A DNA stretch of 64,000 nucleotides. Origin: Acetivibrio alkalicellulosi (GTDB lineage Bacteria; Bacillota; Clostridia; Acetivibrionales; Acetivibrionaceae). The stretch is taken from NCBI GenBank assembly GCA_008125075.1, contig VLTH01000003.1, positions 220,035 through 284,034 of the forward strand, written 5' to 3'. This document shows positions 1 through 7,956 of this stretch, piece by piece. Position numbers and translations under genes: made by a program. A model generated the notes under the pieces. It was not told the DNA's origin and ran no database searches. It was given only the letters and a program-made list of their open reading frames with translations. The first letter of the stretch is position 1, and each line of letters begins with the position of its first letter.

Positions 1-407
1 ATGGTAGCAAAAGTCCTTCATTTGATGAAATTAGGCTATATATTAATAGCCCAGCAAGGGAATTATGGGATGATTTTGTACAATTTATACAACAAAAATA
101 TCGCAGTAAACCTAAAATAACTTTTAGCAAATGTTCGGCCAAACCAGGATGGAATGTAAAATACCAGAAGTCAGGTAAATCAGTGTGCACTTTGTATCCT
201 GAAAAGGATCTTTTTATAGTACTTGTTGTTATAAGTTTAGACCAAGCTTCCTTGATTGAAAATATAGCATCTGAGTTTGATCCAGCAATTGTTGACATAA
301 TAAAGAATGCAAAACCTTTTAACGGTACACTGTGGCTAATGCCTTCAATTAATACCCAGAATGCTTTAGACAGTATAAAAAAAATATTACTTATAAAACA
401 TCCTTAA
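1..407 (+). CDS. DUF3788 family protein (5' end outside window)
   Basis: The frame is open from base 3 to the stop at 407, so the start lies before the window. The visible C-terminal 134 residues read through a Trp-Asp-Asp-Phe stretch, then KCSAKPGWNVKYQKSGKS, then CTLYPEKDLFIVLVVI. This matches the pattern of DUF3788, a small clostridial family of unknown function that recalls YdhG/DUF1801-like folds. An internal ATG near 483 is out of frame and irrelevant. The gene is followed directly by the ligase operon but is separated from it by about 100 bases, so co-transcription is uncertain. Family assignment is from remembered sequence pattern only. Confidence 0.7.
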   Translation, partial: GSKSPSFDEIRLYINSPARELWDDFVQFIQQKYRSKPKITFSKCSAKPGWNVKYQKSGKSVCTLYPEKDLFIVLVVISLDQASLIENIASEFDPAIVDIIKNAKPFNGTLWLMPSINTQNALDSIKKILLIKHP

Positions 408-510
408 CTTTCGTTAGTTGGCAAAAGAGAGAGGCGAGATGATTACTTGTCTCTCTCTTACTTTGATGTTAAAATATATATGTAAAAAAAATAAAATTAG
501 GAGGGTAGAG

Positions 511-1119
511 ATGGCAAGGGAGATTATTTTTAAAATAAAAGACATTGAATATTCCTTTATACCTGAAAAAGTTGACAGAAGAAAACTATATGGTTGGACT
601 GATATTGTTGCGTTAGATGATGAAGGTAATGAATGTAAACTTGTTAATATGGATGAGTCGGGAACTACAATAATACCAAAAGGCTGTATTGGAATGGGAA
701 TATTAGATAACCAATCAAACTGGGTTGAAAAAGCTGATTTGGTTGCGGTGGATGAAGATGGCAACAGAGCTGAACTTCTTCCTTCTAGCTTTTCTCAAAC
801 AATAGAGTTAAATTCCACTGTTACAGTTGAAGAACTTTTAGACCATAGCATTGTATCTGTTTATGAACTAGAGAATGTAAAGGATTCTACTGAATTTGTA
901 AAAGCGATTTCTGAAAATATATACTCTTTTACTTTTAATTATAGGGAAGGATATGAAGGTAATCCAGCATTTATAGTTGAGAGTGAAGGAAAGGTTTTTA
1001 TTCTTGTAGGAGTATATAATCAATTTGAATTTATTGGACTAGAGGAAAAAGGTTATTTAGATGATGAAGAAGATGAGGAAGAAGAATTAACTGATGATAT
1101 AGATTTTGGAATGATGTAA
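511..1119 (+). CDS. Unknown protein, first gene of ligase operon
   Basis: I do not recognise this 202-residue protein. ATG 511 is chosen because AGGAGGG lies just upstream; the frame is open back to 418, but those codons lack a ribosome site. The N-terminal half is beta-rich with two similar short segments (DIVALDDEGNE near residue 30 and DLVAVDEDGNR near 75), suggesting a duplicated small barrel. The protein ends in a very acidic tail (about residues 180-195) before IDFGMM. It is followed 16 bases later by the next gene and belongs to the 511-4243 operon with the ATP-dependent ligase. The acidic tail could mediate protein contact, but that is inference. Confidence 0.6.
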   Translation: MAREIIFKIKDIEYSFIPEKVDRRKLYGWTDIVALDDEGNECKLVNMDESGTTIIPKGCIGMGILDNQSNWVEKADLVAVDEDGNRAELLPSSFSQTIELNSTVTVEELLDHSIVSVYELENVKDSTEFVKAISENIYSFTFNYREGYEGNPAFIVESEGKVFILVGVYNQFEFIGLEEKGYLDDEEDEEEELTDDIDFGMM

Positions 1120-1135
1120 TGAGAGGGGTGATTTT

Positions 1136-1837
1136 TTGAGGTCAATAAATATTTCTAACGACAAAAAAAGAGATGCTATTGTAGGATGGGAAGGTGTTCC
1201 GGCAAAAAGCAGAATTAAATATGTTTTAAAAGATGGATACTTAAAGAGAAACATTAAAATGTTAAAAGGAACTATTGAAGTAAGTGAAGATGAATTAATA
1301 GAAAAGTATGAGGACTTATTGGAATTAGGTGGAGCCATTATAAAAGAGGATCCTGAGGTAGATATTGAAAAGGCAGGAAAGATTATTGGAAGGACAAAAC
1401 GATTATATTTAAATAATGATAATAAAATTGCCTATAGGGTGAATCTAGTTGAAGTAATAAAAAACCCAGATGGCACTGAAAGGGAGAGGAGAGCCCTTTT
1501 AAAAGCACAATCAAATATATTAAAAGATATTCCCCTTCAATGGACAGGAAAGAGATTTCCAAAAGAAGCTGCGTTAAAAAAATTTGTATTTTCTAAAAAA
1601 TATCAAATAAAGCATGTGAATGGTCTGACATATGATTTTCTATATGAAATGGCCAAAAGCTTACATGAAACAAATATGCTAATGTTTGTTGGAGGCGGGA
1701 AAAAAGGTACAGATCCTATAGTTCTTTCTTTAGGAGGAGTTCCCTACAGAGGATTTCTAGAGGGAAGGATAAGAGAAGACAAATATTGTTTGATTCTACA
1801 TCTGACCAATTTAGAATTAAAGGGGGTTATGGAGTGA
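1136..1837 (+). CDS. Unknown protein, second gene of ligase operon
   Basis: A 233-residue protein with no family I can name. It starts at TTG 1136 behind GAGAGGGGTG, a good ribosome site. No signal peptide or membrane segment is visible. The N-terminal half is rich in Lys and Glu, and a Gly-rich stretch, FVGGGKKGTDP, lies near residue 185. Its TGA stop overlaps the GTG start of the ligase gene (GTGA at 1834-1837), so the two are probably translationally coupled. Tight coupling to a DNA ligase suggests an accessory role in strand sealing or repair, which is inference only. Confidence 0.65.
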   Translation: MRSINISNDKKRDAIVGWEGVPAKSRIKYVLKDGYLKRNIKMLKGTIEVSEDELIEKYEDLLELGGAIIKEDPEVDIEKAGKIIGRTKRLYLNNDNKIAYRVNLVEVIKNPDGTERERRALLKAQSNILKDIPLQWTGKRFPKEAALKKFVFSKKYQIKHVNGLTYDFLYEMAKSLHETNMLMFVGGGKKGTDPIVLSLGGVPYRGFLEGRIREDKYCLILHLTNLELKGVME

Positions 1838-3270
1838 ATTTAAATAAAGATAAACTTCTTAAAGTTAAAGGATATTATGAAGGCAATATTGATGCAGTTG
1901 ACCCTGAAACTGCTCGAGTTGTCATTGATTATAAAAAAAATGTCTGTAAAAATTATATTGCCTTAAGCCCTGATCAAATTGAGTCTAGAGTTGCGGGAAA
2001 GCAATTTTTTATTACTAGAAAATATGATGGAGAAATGAGCATTATTTTTTTCAATGGCACAGATACTTTTACTATAAATACAGGTGGAAAAGTAAGAATG
2101 GGTATACCTTGTATTGAAGAAACAGGAAAGTATTTAAAGAAAGCTGGAATCAAGAGCGCCATAATTCCAGCAGAGCTTTTTGTGTGTGAGAAGGATGGGC
2201 GAACAAGGGTATTTGACGTATTGTCCACCCTTTCTAAAGAGGAAAAAATAAATGATTTGTGTATTGCGCCATTTGATATAATTGAAATTAATGGTTCTAA
2301 TATGAGGGCTAATTTATATGAGGAAGTTCATCAAAAGCTTGGTGAAATTTTTGCCCATTCTGAAATGGTAATACCTGTAGCAATGAAAAAAGCTTCGTCA
2401 AAATCTGAAGTTTCTGATATGTATATCAAATGGGTTGAAGAAGAAGGATCTGAAGGTATTGTTCTAAGAAGTGAATTGCCCTTAGTATACAAAATTAAAC
2501 CAAAACATAACCTAGATGCTGTTGTGGTAGGTTATACAGAGGGGAGCGGTGACTTAAGGGGGCAAATTAGAACGCTTCTTTTAGCGTTGATGACAGGAGA
2601 GAACAGATATCAGATAATAGGCAGGACAGGAAATGGTTTTAAAGAAGATGAAAAAAAGCAAATTTATGAGAGGCTTTCTAAAGCTACAATAGAATCTGAG
2701 TATATAGATATAGACTCTAATCATGTGGCATTTAGAATGGTAAAGCCTGAAACTGTAATTGAACTTAGCTATAATGATGTAATTCTTGAGAGCTCATCTT
2801 CTAAAATTAGAAATCCTGTGTTAAAAATAGAAAATGAAAGATACAGTTTAGAATCCTTTGTAAATGGTGTAAGCTTGATTTTTCCTATATTTGAAAGAAT
2901 ACGAGAGGATAAAAATGCTGTTCAGCATAATGTTAGAATTGAGCAGATTACTGACATTTTTTATGCACCTGATGTTGGTAAAGGTGAAAAAACTGCTGAG
3001 CTTCCAAAGAGCGAAATCATTCTAAGGGATGTTTATAAAAAAGAGACAAAAGGAAAACTAATGGTACAGAAATTTATTGTATGGAAAACAAACAAGGAAA
3101 GTATTGATGAAAGTTATCCAGCATATGTAATGCACTATACTAATTTTAGCTCTGATAGAAAAGAGCATTTGCAAAGGGATATGAGAATATCTAACAGTAG
3201 GGAACAGATAATGCAATTTGTCCAATATTTTATTGAGAAAAATATAAAAAAAGGATGGGAAAGAGTGTAA
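1834..3270 (+). CDS. ATP-dependent DNA ligase with C-terminal extension
   Basis: This 478-residue protein seals DNA nicks using ATP, unlike the NAD-dependent LigA that bacteria use for replication. The nucleotidyl-transfer motif I is RKYDGE, with the adenylated Lys near residue 63; later motifs are EGIVLR (IV) and YKIKPK (V). An OB-fold follows, beginning VVVGYTEGSGDLRG and ending near FRMVKPE. About 140 further residues after the OB-fold match nothing I know. GTG 1834 is chosen because AAAGGGGG precedes it and the codon overlaps the previous stop; an upstream frame from 1786 lacks a ribosome site. It lies in the same operon as two unknown proteins and a DUF4846 protein. Confidence 0.85.
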   Translation: MNLNKDKLLKVKGYYEGNIDAVDPETARVVIDYKKNVCKNYIALSPDQIESRVAGKQFFITRKYDGEMSIIFFNGTDTFTINTGGKVRMGIPCIEETGKYLKKAGIKSAIIPAELFVCEKDGRTRVFDVLSTLSKEEKINDLCIAPFDIIEINGSNMRANLYEEVHQKLGEIFAHSEMVIPVAMKKASSKSEVSDMYIKWVEEEGSEGIVLRSELPLVYKIKPKHNLDAVVVGYTEGSGDLRGQIRTLLLALMTGENRYQIIGRTGNGFKEDEKKQIYERLSKATIESEYIDIDSNHVAFRMVKPETVIELSYNDVILESSSSKIRNPVLKIENERYSLESFVNGVSLIFPIFERIREDKNAVQHNVRIEQITDIFYAPDVGKGEKTAELPKSEIILRDVYKKETKGKLMVQKFIVWKTNKESIDESYPAYVMHYTNFSSDRKEHLQRDMRISNSREQIMQFVQYFIEKNIKKGWERV

Positions 3271-3274
3271 ATAA

Positions 3275-4243
3275 ATGAGCAAACTATTTGTGTCAATTTT
3301 TTGTATTGTTATAATTTCATCAGCTATATATGGAGTATTTAAGCTAATTAATACAGGAGAAAAGGACACTTACTATCAAAAAGAAACATATATTGATGAA
3401 AGTCACCTTAGAGATATTGAAAGTAGTGAAGGTGAAAGAGAAACAATAACGTATGAAGAGGATGAAGACATTATACAGGTGTTTAAGATAAATCCTGAAG
3501 GTGAGACAATAAAAGAACGTTTTTTACTTCCAGAGGGATTTGAGAGAATTGCTGTAGAAGAAGGATCATTTGGCAATTACTTAAGGAATTTACCGCTAAA
3601 AGCTCATGGCTCACCTGTATTATTTTATGACGGTAATGAGAAGAGAAGAGATGTACATGAAGCAGTTATAGATATTGATGTTGGGGACAGGGATCTACAA
3701 CAGTGTGCAGATGCGGTTATACGACTACATGCAGAGTATTTTTATGCTAAAGGGCTTTATGACAGAATACATTACAATTTTACTAATGGATTTAAAGCAG
3801 ATTATATTACATGGATGGAAGGTAACAGAATTGTAGTGGAAGGCAATAATGTCTATTGGGTAAATAGGACTGGATACTCTAATGAGTATGAAAGTTTTAG
3901 AAGATATTTGGATATGGTTTTTGCATATGCTGGAACATTATCTCTTTCTCAAGAGTTAATCCAAGTAAGCATTGAAGATATGCAAATTGGAGATATTTTT
4001 ATGAAGGGAGATTTGCCAGGTCACTGCGTAATTGTAGTTGATATGGCTATAAATGTTGAAAATGGTGAAAAGATTTTTATGATAGCACAAAGTTACATGC
4101 CAGCTCAAGATATGCACATACTTAAAAACAATATTGATGACATAAAAAGTCCATGGTATAGTTTAGATTTTGGAGAGGTGCTCAAAACTCCTGAGTGGAT
4201 ATTTTATGACAATCAACTTATGAGATTTGACAATATTGATTAG
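3275..4243 (+). CDS. DUF4846 membrane-anchored protein
   Basis: A 322-residue protein with one N-terminal hydrophobic segment (residues 4-22) that acts as signal or anchor, then a polar linker of about 45 residues. The DUF4846 hallmark is clear: GSFGNYLRNLPLKAHGSPVL near residue 98, and the DRDLQQCADAVIRLHAEY segment near 145. The C-terminal part contains GDIFMKGDLPGHCVIVVDMA, a Cys/His-containing core that resembles papain-like amidase folds; I cannot prove catalysis. The gene starts four bases after the ligase stop, so it is the last member of that operon. An exported protein beside a DNA ligase is odd; it may simply be carried along. Confidence 0.8.
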   Translation: MSKLFVSIFCIVIISSAIYGVFKLINTGEKDTYYQKETYIDESHLRDIESSEGERETITYEEDEDIIQVFKINPEGETIKERFLLPEGFERIAVEEGSFGNYLRNLPLKAHGSPVLFYDGNEKRRDVHEAVIDIDVGDRDLQQCADAVIRLHAEYFYAKGLYDRIHYNFTNGFKADYITWMEGNRIVVEGNNVYWVNRTGYSNEYESFRRYLDMVFAYAGTLSLSQELIQVSIEDMQIGDIFMKGDLPGHCVIVVDMAINVENGEKIFMIAQSYMPAQDMHILKNNIDDIKSPWYSLDFGEVLKTPEWIFYDNQLMRFDNID

Positions 4244-4377
4244 TGGAGAAATGTAAGTATATGATTTTTAAAAAGTAAAGAATTAAGGAGCATATAGTGT
4301 TGGATATTATTTGTTGTAACATTTATTTAAATAGTAAATATAATGTTATAAGGTAAATAGTATGTGGATGGTTTAAA

Positions 4378-5310
4378 ATGTTGACTAGAGAGGAATATAT
4401 ACGTCAATCTGTAGAAATAAACCTTTTCTTTTTGAGGATTATTAAAGAGCACTTAATCTTTGCAGCAGCTTCTTTTACACCTAAGGATACAAAGCTTATT
4501 ACAGAATCTATTAATTTGAAAATGCAGTTTGAACAACTACTTTCAAGAACAATACCCTTAGCTGATGGGCTGATAAGTCAGGAAGTTTTATCTTCAGGGG
4601 AGATTGTAACACCTTTTACTCTAAAAGCTGAACTTGCAACGCAACATTATACTGGAATCCCAATAGAAACAAGACTGACAAGGGCTCAAACTGTTATAAG
4701 ACCTGCATTAAATAATAATATTGTTATGGGGCTTGAAAATCATGTATTTATGCTTAATGAGCATGCACTAAAGCTTACTTGTTATGCAATATCTACAAAG
4801 AAAAAGTTATATAAAGATGTGGTGGAATGTAAGACATTTACCCACTTGTATCCTGAACTTTTACATCATGTTATTGAAGAGGCGGGGTACTATTTTGAAA
4901 TACTAAAGAAACTGCAACGCCGAGATGACATGACAATTACTCTAAAAAAGATAGTAGAGTATCAGGTGTTTTGGAATCACATAATGAGTGAACATGGAGA
5001 ATTTATTAGAGGTATGCTTGATCCTTCGGAAGAAGAATTGATAGACATAGCCGATAAGTTTGCAGATGAGTTTGATGATTTATTTAAGGCTGCAAAGGAT
5101 GCTAGTGAAAAGGCAGCTATGGAAGTTGTTACAAAGAAGAGTACAGAAGAAACTTCAAAATTCAGGGAATTTAAGATGCAGGGAACTAAGGGTATAATTG
5201 ATTGTAAAATCAAATCGGTTATATTGCCACTTCTTGCAGATCATGTACTTAGAGAATCAAGTCATTATCTAAGGCTATTAAAGTGTTTTAAAAGACTTGA
5301 AGAAGAGTAA
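4378..5310 (+). CDS. DUF2935 domain protein
   Basis: A soluble 310-residue all-helical protein. The pattern RQSVEINLFFLRIIKEHLIF at the N-terminus and HVIEEAGYYFEILKKL in the middle is that of DUF2935, a Firmicutes family built of two four-helix, hemerythrin-like bundles with conserved Glu and His residues that suit a di-metal site. Here the repeated E..H pattern appears in both halves (EINLFFLRIIKEH; FWNHIMSEHGEFIRGM). The function is unknown; it is often linked with spore-formers. It starts at ATG 4378 after GGATGG. The upstream gap of 134 bases holds a loose AT-rich inverted repeat at about 4317-4350. Confidence 0.8.
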   Translation: MLTREEYIRQSVEINLFFLRIIKEHLIFAAASFTPKDTKLITESINLKMQFEQLLSRTIPLADGLISQEVLSSGEIVTPFTLKAELATQHYTGIPIETRLTRAQTVIRPALNNNIVMGLENHVFMLNEHALKLTCYAISTKKKLYKDVVECKTFTHLYPELLHHVIEEAGYYFEILKKLQRRDDMTITLKKIVEYQVFWNHIMSEHGEFIRGMLDPSEEELIDIADKFADEFDDLFKAAKDASEKAAMEVVTKKSTEETSKFREFKMQGTKGIIDCKIKSVILPLLADHVLRESSHYLRLLKCFKRLEEE

Positions 5311-5320
5311 GTGAACTAGT

Positions 5321-5375
5321 CTAGGAATGCTGAAAATATAACTTCCACTACAGGCTTTATTTGGTGCTAAATAAG
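5321..5375 (+). repeat. Family B palindromic element, left half (B1)
   Basis: Begins CTAGGAATGCTGAAAATAT and continues with CTTCCACTAC, then a version of GGCCTATTTGGTATTAAATA. This is the left arm of the nearly palindromic intergenic family also seen at 10663, 17089 and 63335. The right arm is missing; a terminator hairpin follows immediately. Confidence 0.6.
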
Positions 5376-5377
5376 AT

Positions 5378-5407
5378 AAAAGGATGAGGGGGGTTCTCAT
5401 CCTTTTT
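5378..5407. terminator. Bidirectional terminator between DUF2935 and lytic transglycosylase
   Basis: AAAAGGATGAG pairs with CTCATCCTTTTT across a short GGGGGTT loop, with A-run and T-run on the two sides. It lies between two converging genes and can serve both. Confidence 0.8.
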
Positions 5408-5419
5408 AGATTGAGCTAC

Positions 5420-7174
5420 TTAATCATTATAGAGCCAATTGTATATTTTATAGGAGTTCTTAACTTTGGTAATATATTCTTGGGTTTCAAAAAATGTAAT
5501 AGCTGTAGGAAAGTCTTCTTTTGTAGTTCCAAGTGGACTATTATTCCAACGTGACACATTACCAGGGCCGCCATTATAAGCCGCCATAGCTTTGTCAATA
5601 TCTCCTGAAAACATATCCAGCATTGAACGTATATAAAAGGCTCCAAAATTAATATTAATTTCAGGATTTAATAAATCACTATCTTTAATAGTTTTATTTA
5701 AACGTGAAGCTATATCCTGGCCTGTGGCAGGCATAATTTGCATTAGGCCTATGGCTCCAGCCCACGATGTAACATCGTGTCTGTAAAAGCTTTCTTCTCT
5801 CATAACAGCCCAGATTAAATTAGCATCAATGTTATATTTTTCTGCCGCTTCTAATACCAGATCTTCATATGGGCGAGGGTGTGAAAGTTCATAACCTCTC
5901 CTACTTGGTTCATCCATTAAGGAACGTAATCCCCAGATGACAGACCAATAAACATCTTCTTTTTCAAGGTACCAATCGCCAAGGGCAAGTTTGTCTTCTA
6001 CAGTAGCAAGCCTAGATCCAATTGATAACTCTATATTTGAAACATTTTCTAAGCCATTAGCTTCATACAACTCAACCATTTCTAGAAATTCAGGTTTATT
6101 ATAGTCAACAACTGGTATACTATCCCAATTATATTCTTTTCCAATTCTTTTCATCCAGGAAGGATGTTCCGATAGTATTTCTAAAGGTTTATCTGTAGCA
6201 TTTCTACCAAGTCTATTAGATAAAATATAGGCTCTATATGCAGCATCATCTTTATATGCACTTTCAATTTCAATTATCTCAAGATATGTCTCTAATGCTT
6301 TTGATGTCATCCCTGATTCTTCTTGCATTCGTCCAGCTCTCCAAAGTGAAATAGCTTCATCACTGCTACGGTATGCTTCAATGGCAGCATTTGTTTGCTG
6401 ATTTCTTTCAAGAAGAACTCCTAAACGGTATGCGCCTCTAGTTCCTATGGAAGAATAAATCTCTTTTGCTCTTTCTGCTTGCTCTGTTAGTTCTAATGAT
6501 CTTCCATACCACCAGCCAACATCTGAATCATCAGGATCTAAGTTGTACAAATCCTCTAAGAACGGAATTGCTTTGGTATATTCTTCTTGCTCAAAAAGCG
6601 CCCTTGCATAGTATTTCATTAATAAAGGGTCACTTTGTATTTTAGGCGCAAGGAACTCTTCAATAGTTTTCCAGCTTCTTTTTTCAATTAAAGTAGTACA
6701 TATTATATTAGCATCTACTTCTAAGCTTATTAATGCTTGAAGGGCTCTGTTTTCAGGTAATATATTTAAATACTCTTCTATAGCATCTGATGTTTTACCT
6801 TTTTTAGCTAAAAAAGATGCAAAATTAAATCTCACATCATTTGTAGGATTAAGATTTAGAGCATTTGTATAAAATTCTTCAGCATCATTGTTTCTGATAT
6901 CATATCTACTTGCTAAAATAAGATTTGCATAATAGCCAATTGCATTTTTGTTTTGTGAAAGCTTTAGGAGATATTGATCTCTTATGTGCTCTCTTCCTGC
7001 CTGAGCATCTAATAAAAGCTTAATAATTTCCACAGCATCTTCGGTCTCGTATTGACCATTATCTAGTATTAATTCATCTAAATAGGGATGATTTTGATCT
7101 TTATTATGATAGTAAAATAATATACCAAAAGCACATAATATAACAAAAAAGCCTATTAGTAATTTGACCCTCAT
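5420..7174 (-). CDS. TPR-containing soluble lytic murein transglycosylase
   Basis: This 584-residue protein cleaves the MurNAc-GlcNAc bond of peptidoglycan. It has an N-terminal membrane segment (about residues 3-20) and probably acts outside the cell, tethered to the membrane. A long superhelix of TPR-like repeats (roughly 60-400; for example YYARALFEQEEYTKAIPFLEDL) follows. The C-terminal SLT domain carries AVMREESFYRHD with the catalytic Glu near residue 461, then GAIGLMQIMPATG and AYNGGPGNVSRW. The layout resembles Slt70 but is shorter. The ATG at 7174 follows a weak ribosome site, and a perfect palindrome lies 30 bases upstream. It converges on the DUF2935 gene. Confidence 0.9.
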   Translation of the reverse strand: MRVKLLIGFFVILCAFGILFYYHNKDQNHPYLDELILDNGQYETEDAVEIIKLLLDAQAGREHIRDQYLLKLSQNKNAIGYYANLILASRYDIRNNDAEEFYTNALNLNPTNDVRFNFASFLAKKGKTSDAIEEYLNILPENRALQALISLEVDANIICTTLIEKRSWKTIEEFLAPKIQSDPLLMKYYARALFEQEEYTKAIPFLEDLYNLDPDDSDVGWWYGRSLELTEQAERAKEIYSSIGTRGAYRLGVLLERNQQTNAAIEAYRSSDEAISLWRAGRMQEESGMTSKALETYLEIIEIESAYKDDAAYRAYILSNRLGRNATDKPLEILSEHPSWMKRIGKEYNWDSIPVVDYNKPEFLEMVELYEANGLENVSNIELSIGSRLATVEDKLALGDWYLEKEDVYWSVIWGLRSLMDEPSRRGYELSHPRPYEDLVLEAAEKYNIDANLIWAVMREESFYRHDVTSWAGAIGLMQIMPATGQDIASRLNKTIKDSDLLNPEININFGAFYIRSMLDMFSGDIDKAMAAYNGGPGNVSRWNNSPLGTTKEDFPTAITFFETQEYITKVKNSYKIYNWLYND

Positions 7175-7205
7175 AATACAATTATCCTTTCGTATAGTAG
7201 TTTGT

Positions 7206-7233
7206 TTTAATAGTAGTGATAACTACTATTAAA
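7206..7233. promoter_or_regulatory. Palindrome upstream of lytic transglycosylase gene
   Basis: TTTAATAGTAGT and ACTACTATTAAA form a perfect 12-base inverted repeat with a four-base spacer, about 30 bases before the transglycosylase start (minus strand). It has no T-run, so an operator is more likely than a terminator. The regulator is unknown. Confidence 0.45.
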
Positions 7234-7336
7234 CATATTATCATAAATTGTCGAATAATTCACTACTTAGGGTGCATTTAATAAATGTAAAAAAAGATTA
7301 ACAGGCTATACAACTTAATTAACAAGGTTTATTACA

Positions 7337-7383
7337 TATCGCAGCGGAAGTTGCAATCATAGTAGTTAAGTTCCGCTGCGATA
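7337..7383. other. GC-rich perfect inverted repeat (13-base arms)
   Basis: TATCGCAGCGGAA at 7337-7349 is the exact reverse complement of TTCCGCTGCGATA at 7371-7383, with a 21-base loop. It is strikingly GC-rich for this window. It lies just downstream of csoR and of its terminator. It could be a second terminator stem without a T-run, a stable RNA end, or part of a repeat element. Confidence 0.55.
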
Positions 7384-7405
7384 AACAGATGAACTATATC
7401 TTCTA
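7379..7405 (+). repeat. Family C motif, copy 1
   Basis: CGATAAACAGATGAACTATA followed by TCTTCT closely matches 39578-39602 (AGATAAACAGAAAAACTATA then TCTTCT). Both copies are intergenic and both lead into a hairpin built from AAAAAG/CTTTTT. It is a two-copy dispersed motif of unknown role. Confidence 0.5.
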
Positions 7406-7439
7406 AAAAGTTTGCTAAAAAAGCAAACTTTTTGAGAAG
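7400..7439 (-). terminator. Terminator of csoR
   Basis: AAAAAGTTTGCT and AGCAAACTTTTT form a 12-base stem with a short A-rich loop, extended by CTTCT/AGAAG. It lies 38 bases beyond the csoR stop. Confidence 0.7.
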
Positions 7440-7476
7440 AATAGTATATTTACATCGTGTAAATAATATGAAATCA

Positions 7477-7740
7477 CTACTTAGCATATTTATCAATTAT
7501 GTCAATTATTTCATTGACTTTTTCATCACCATTGCCTTCAGCAAAGGCTTGACGAACGCAACTTTTAATATGTCTGTCAAGTATTTTTAAATTTGCTTTT
7601 TTAAGCTGTGCTTGTACAGCTAAAATTTGTTTTGATATATCCACACAATATCTATTATCCTCAATCATTTTTATTATTCCTTCCAATTGACCTCTAGATG
7701 TTTTTAATAAATTTAGTATTTGAGTATTGTTATCTGTCAT
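7477..7740 (-). CDS. csoR: CsoR-family copper-sensing repressor
   Basis: An 87-residue all-helical DNA-binding repressor of the CsoR/RcnR (DUF156) family that leaves its operator when it binds Cu(I). The copper ligands are present: Cys32 (NRYCVD), His57 and Cys61 (RHIKSC), the C-H-C pattern of true copper sensors. It starts with MTDNNTQ at ATG 7740 after a GAGGGA site. It lies downstream of copA on the same strand, with 216 bases between, and a CsoR-type operator precedes copA. It therefore very likely represses copA and, if the two share a transcript, itself. Confidence 0.9.
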   Translation of the reverse strand: MTDNNTQILNLLKTSRGQLEGIIKMIEDNRYCVDISKQILAVQAQLKKANLKILDRHIKSCVRQAFAEGNGDEKVNEIIDIIDKYAK

Positions 7741-7884
7741 AAAAAATCCCTCGTTTCTTTAAAAAAATTAGAAACAGTGAAATAGACTTTAAATCCAGAA
7801 TTTAAGCTATTTCACAGTGTTTTATAAATGTAAGCTAATGTCCTCTAGTTATTAGTGTCACATTCTGCTATTTTGAGTTCTTAT

Positions 7885-7912
7885 AAACTCTTTCACTTTG
7901 TTCTAAGACTTC
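7885..7912 (-). repeat. Short module shared with family B loops
   Basis: CTTTCACTTTGTTCTAAGAC followed by TTCT is nearly identical to the reverse complement of the loop of repeat B3 (17128-17158) and similar to the loop of B2 (about 10730-10755). The flanking 7770-7950 region between csoR and copA is otherwise unexplained and may be a decayed family B copy. Confidence 0.45.
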
Positions 7913-7956
7913 TTTTAGAGTCTAAGACTCAGAAGCTCAGTATTTCTTTATAAGGC

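Larger units (their letters stand above)
7175..7476. other. Intergenic region between csoR and the lytic transglycosylase gene
   Basis: About 300 bases without a gene. It holds a palindrome at 7206-7233, a GC-rich hairpin at 7337-7383, the 27-base motif shared with 39578 (family C), and the csoR terminator at 7400-7439. All are listed separately. Confidence 0.6.

Noticed and set aside
7337-7383. GC-rich inverted repeat as a tRNA or small RNA gene
   Set aside because: Only a single 13-base stem is present; no cloverleaf or promoter is visible, so it is listed only as a hairpin.
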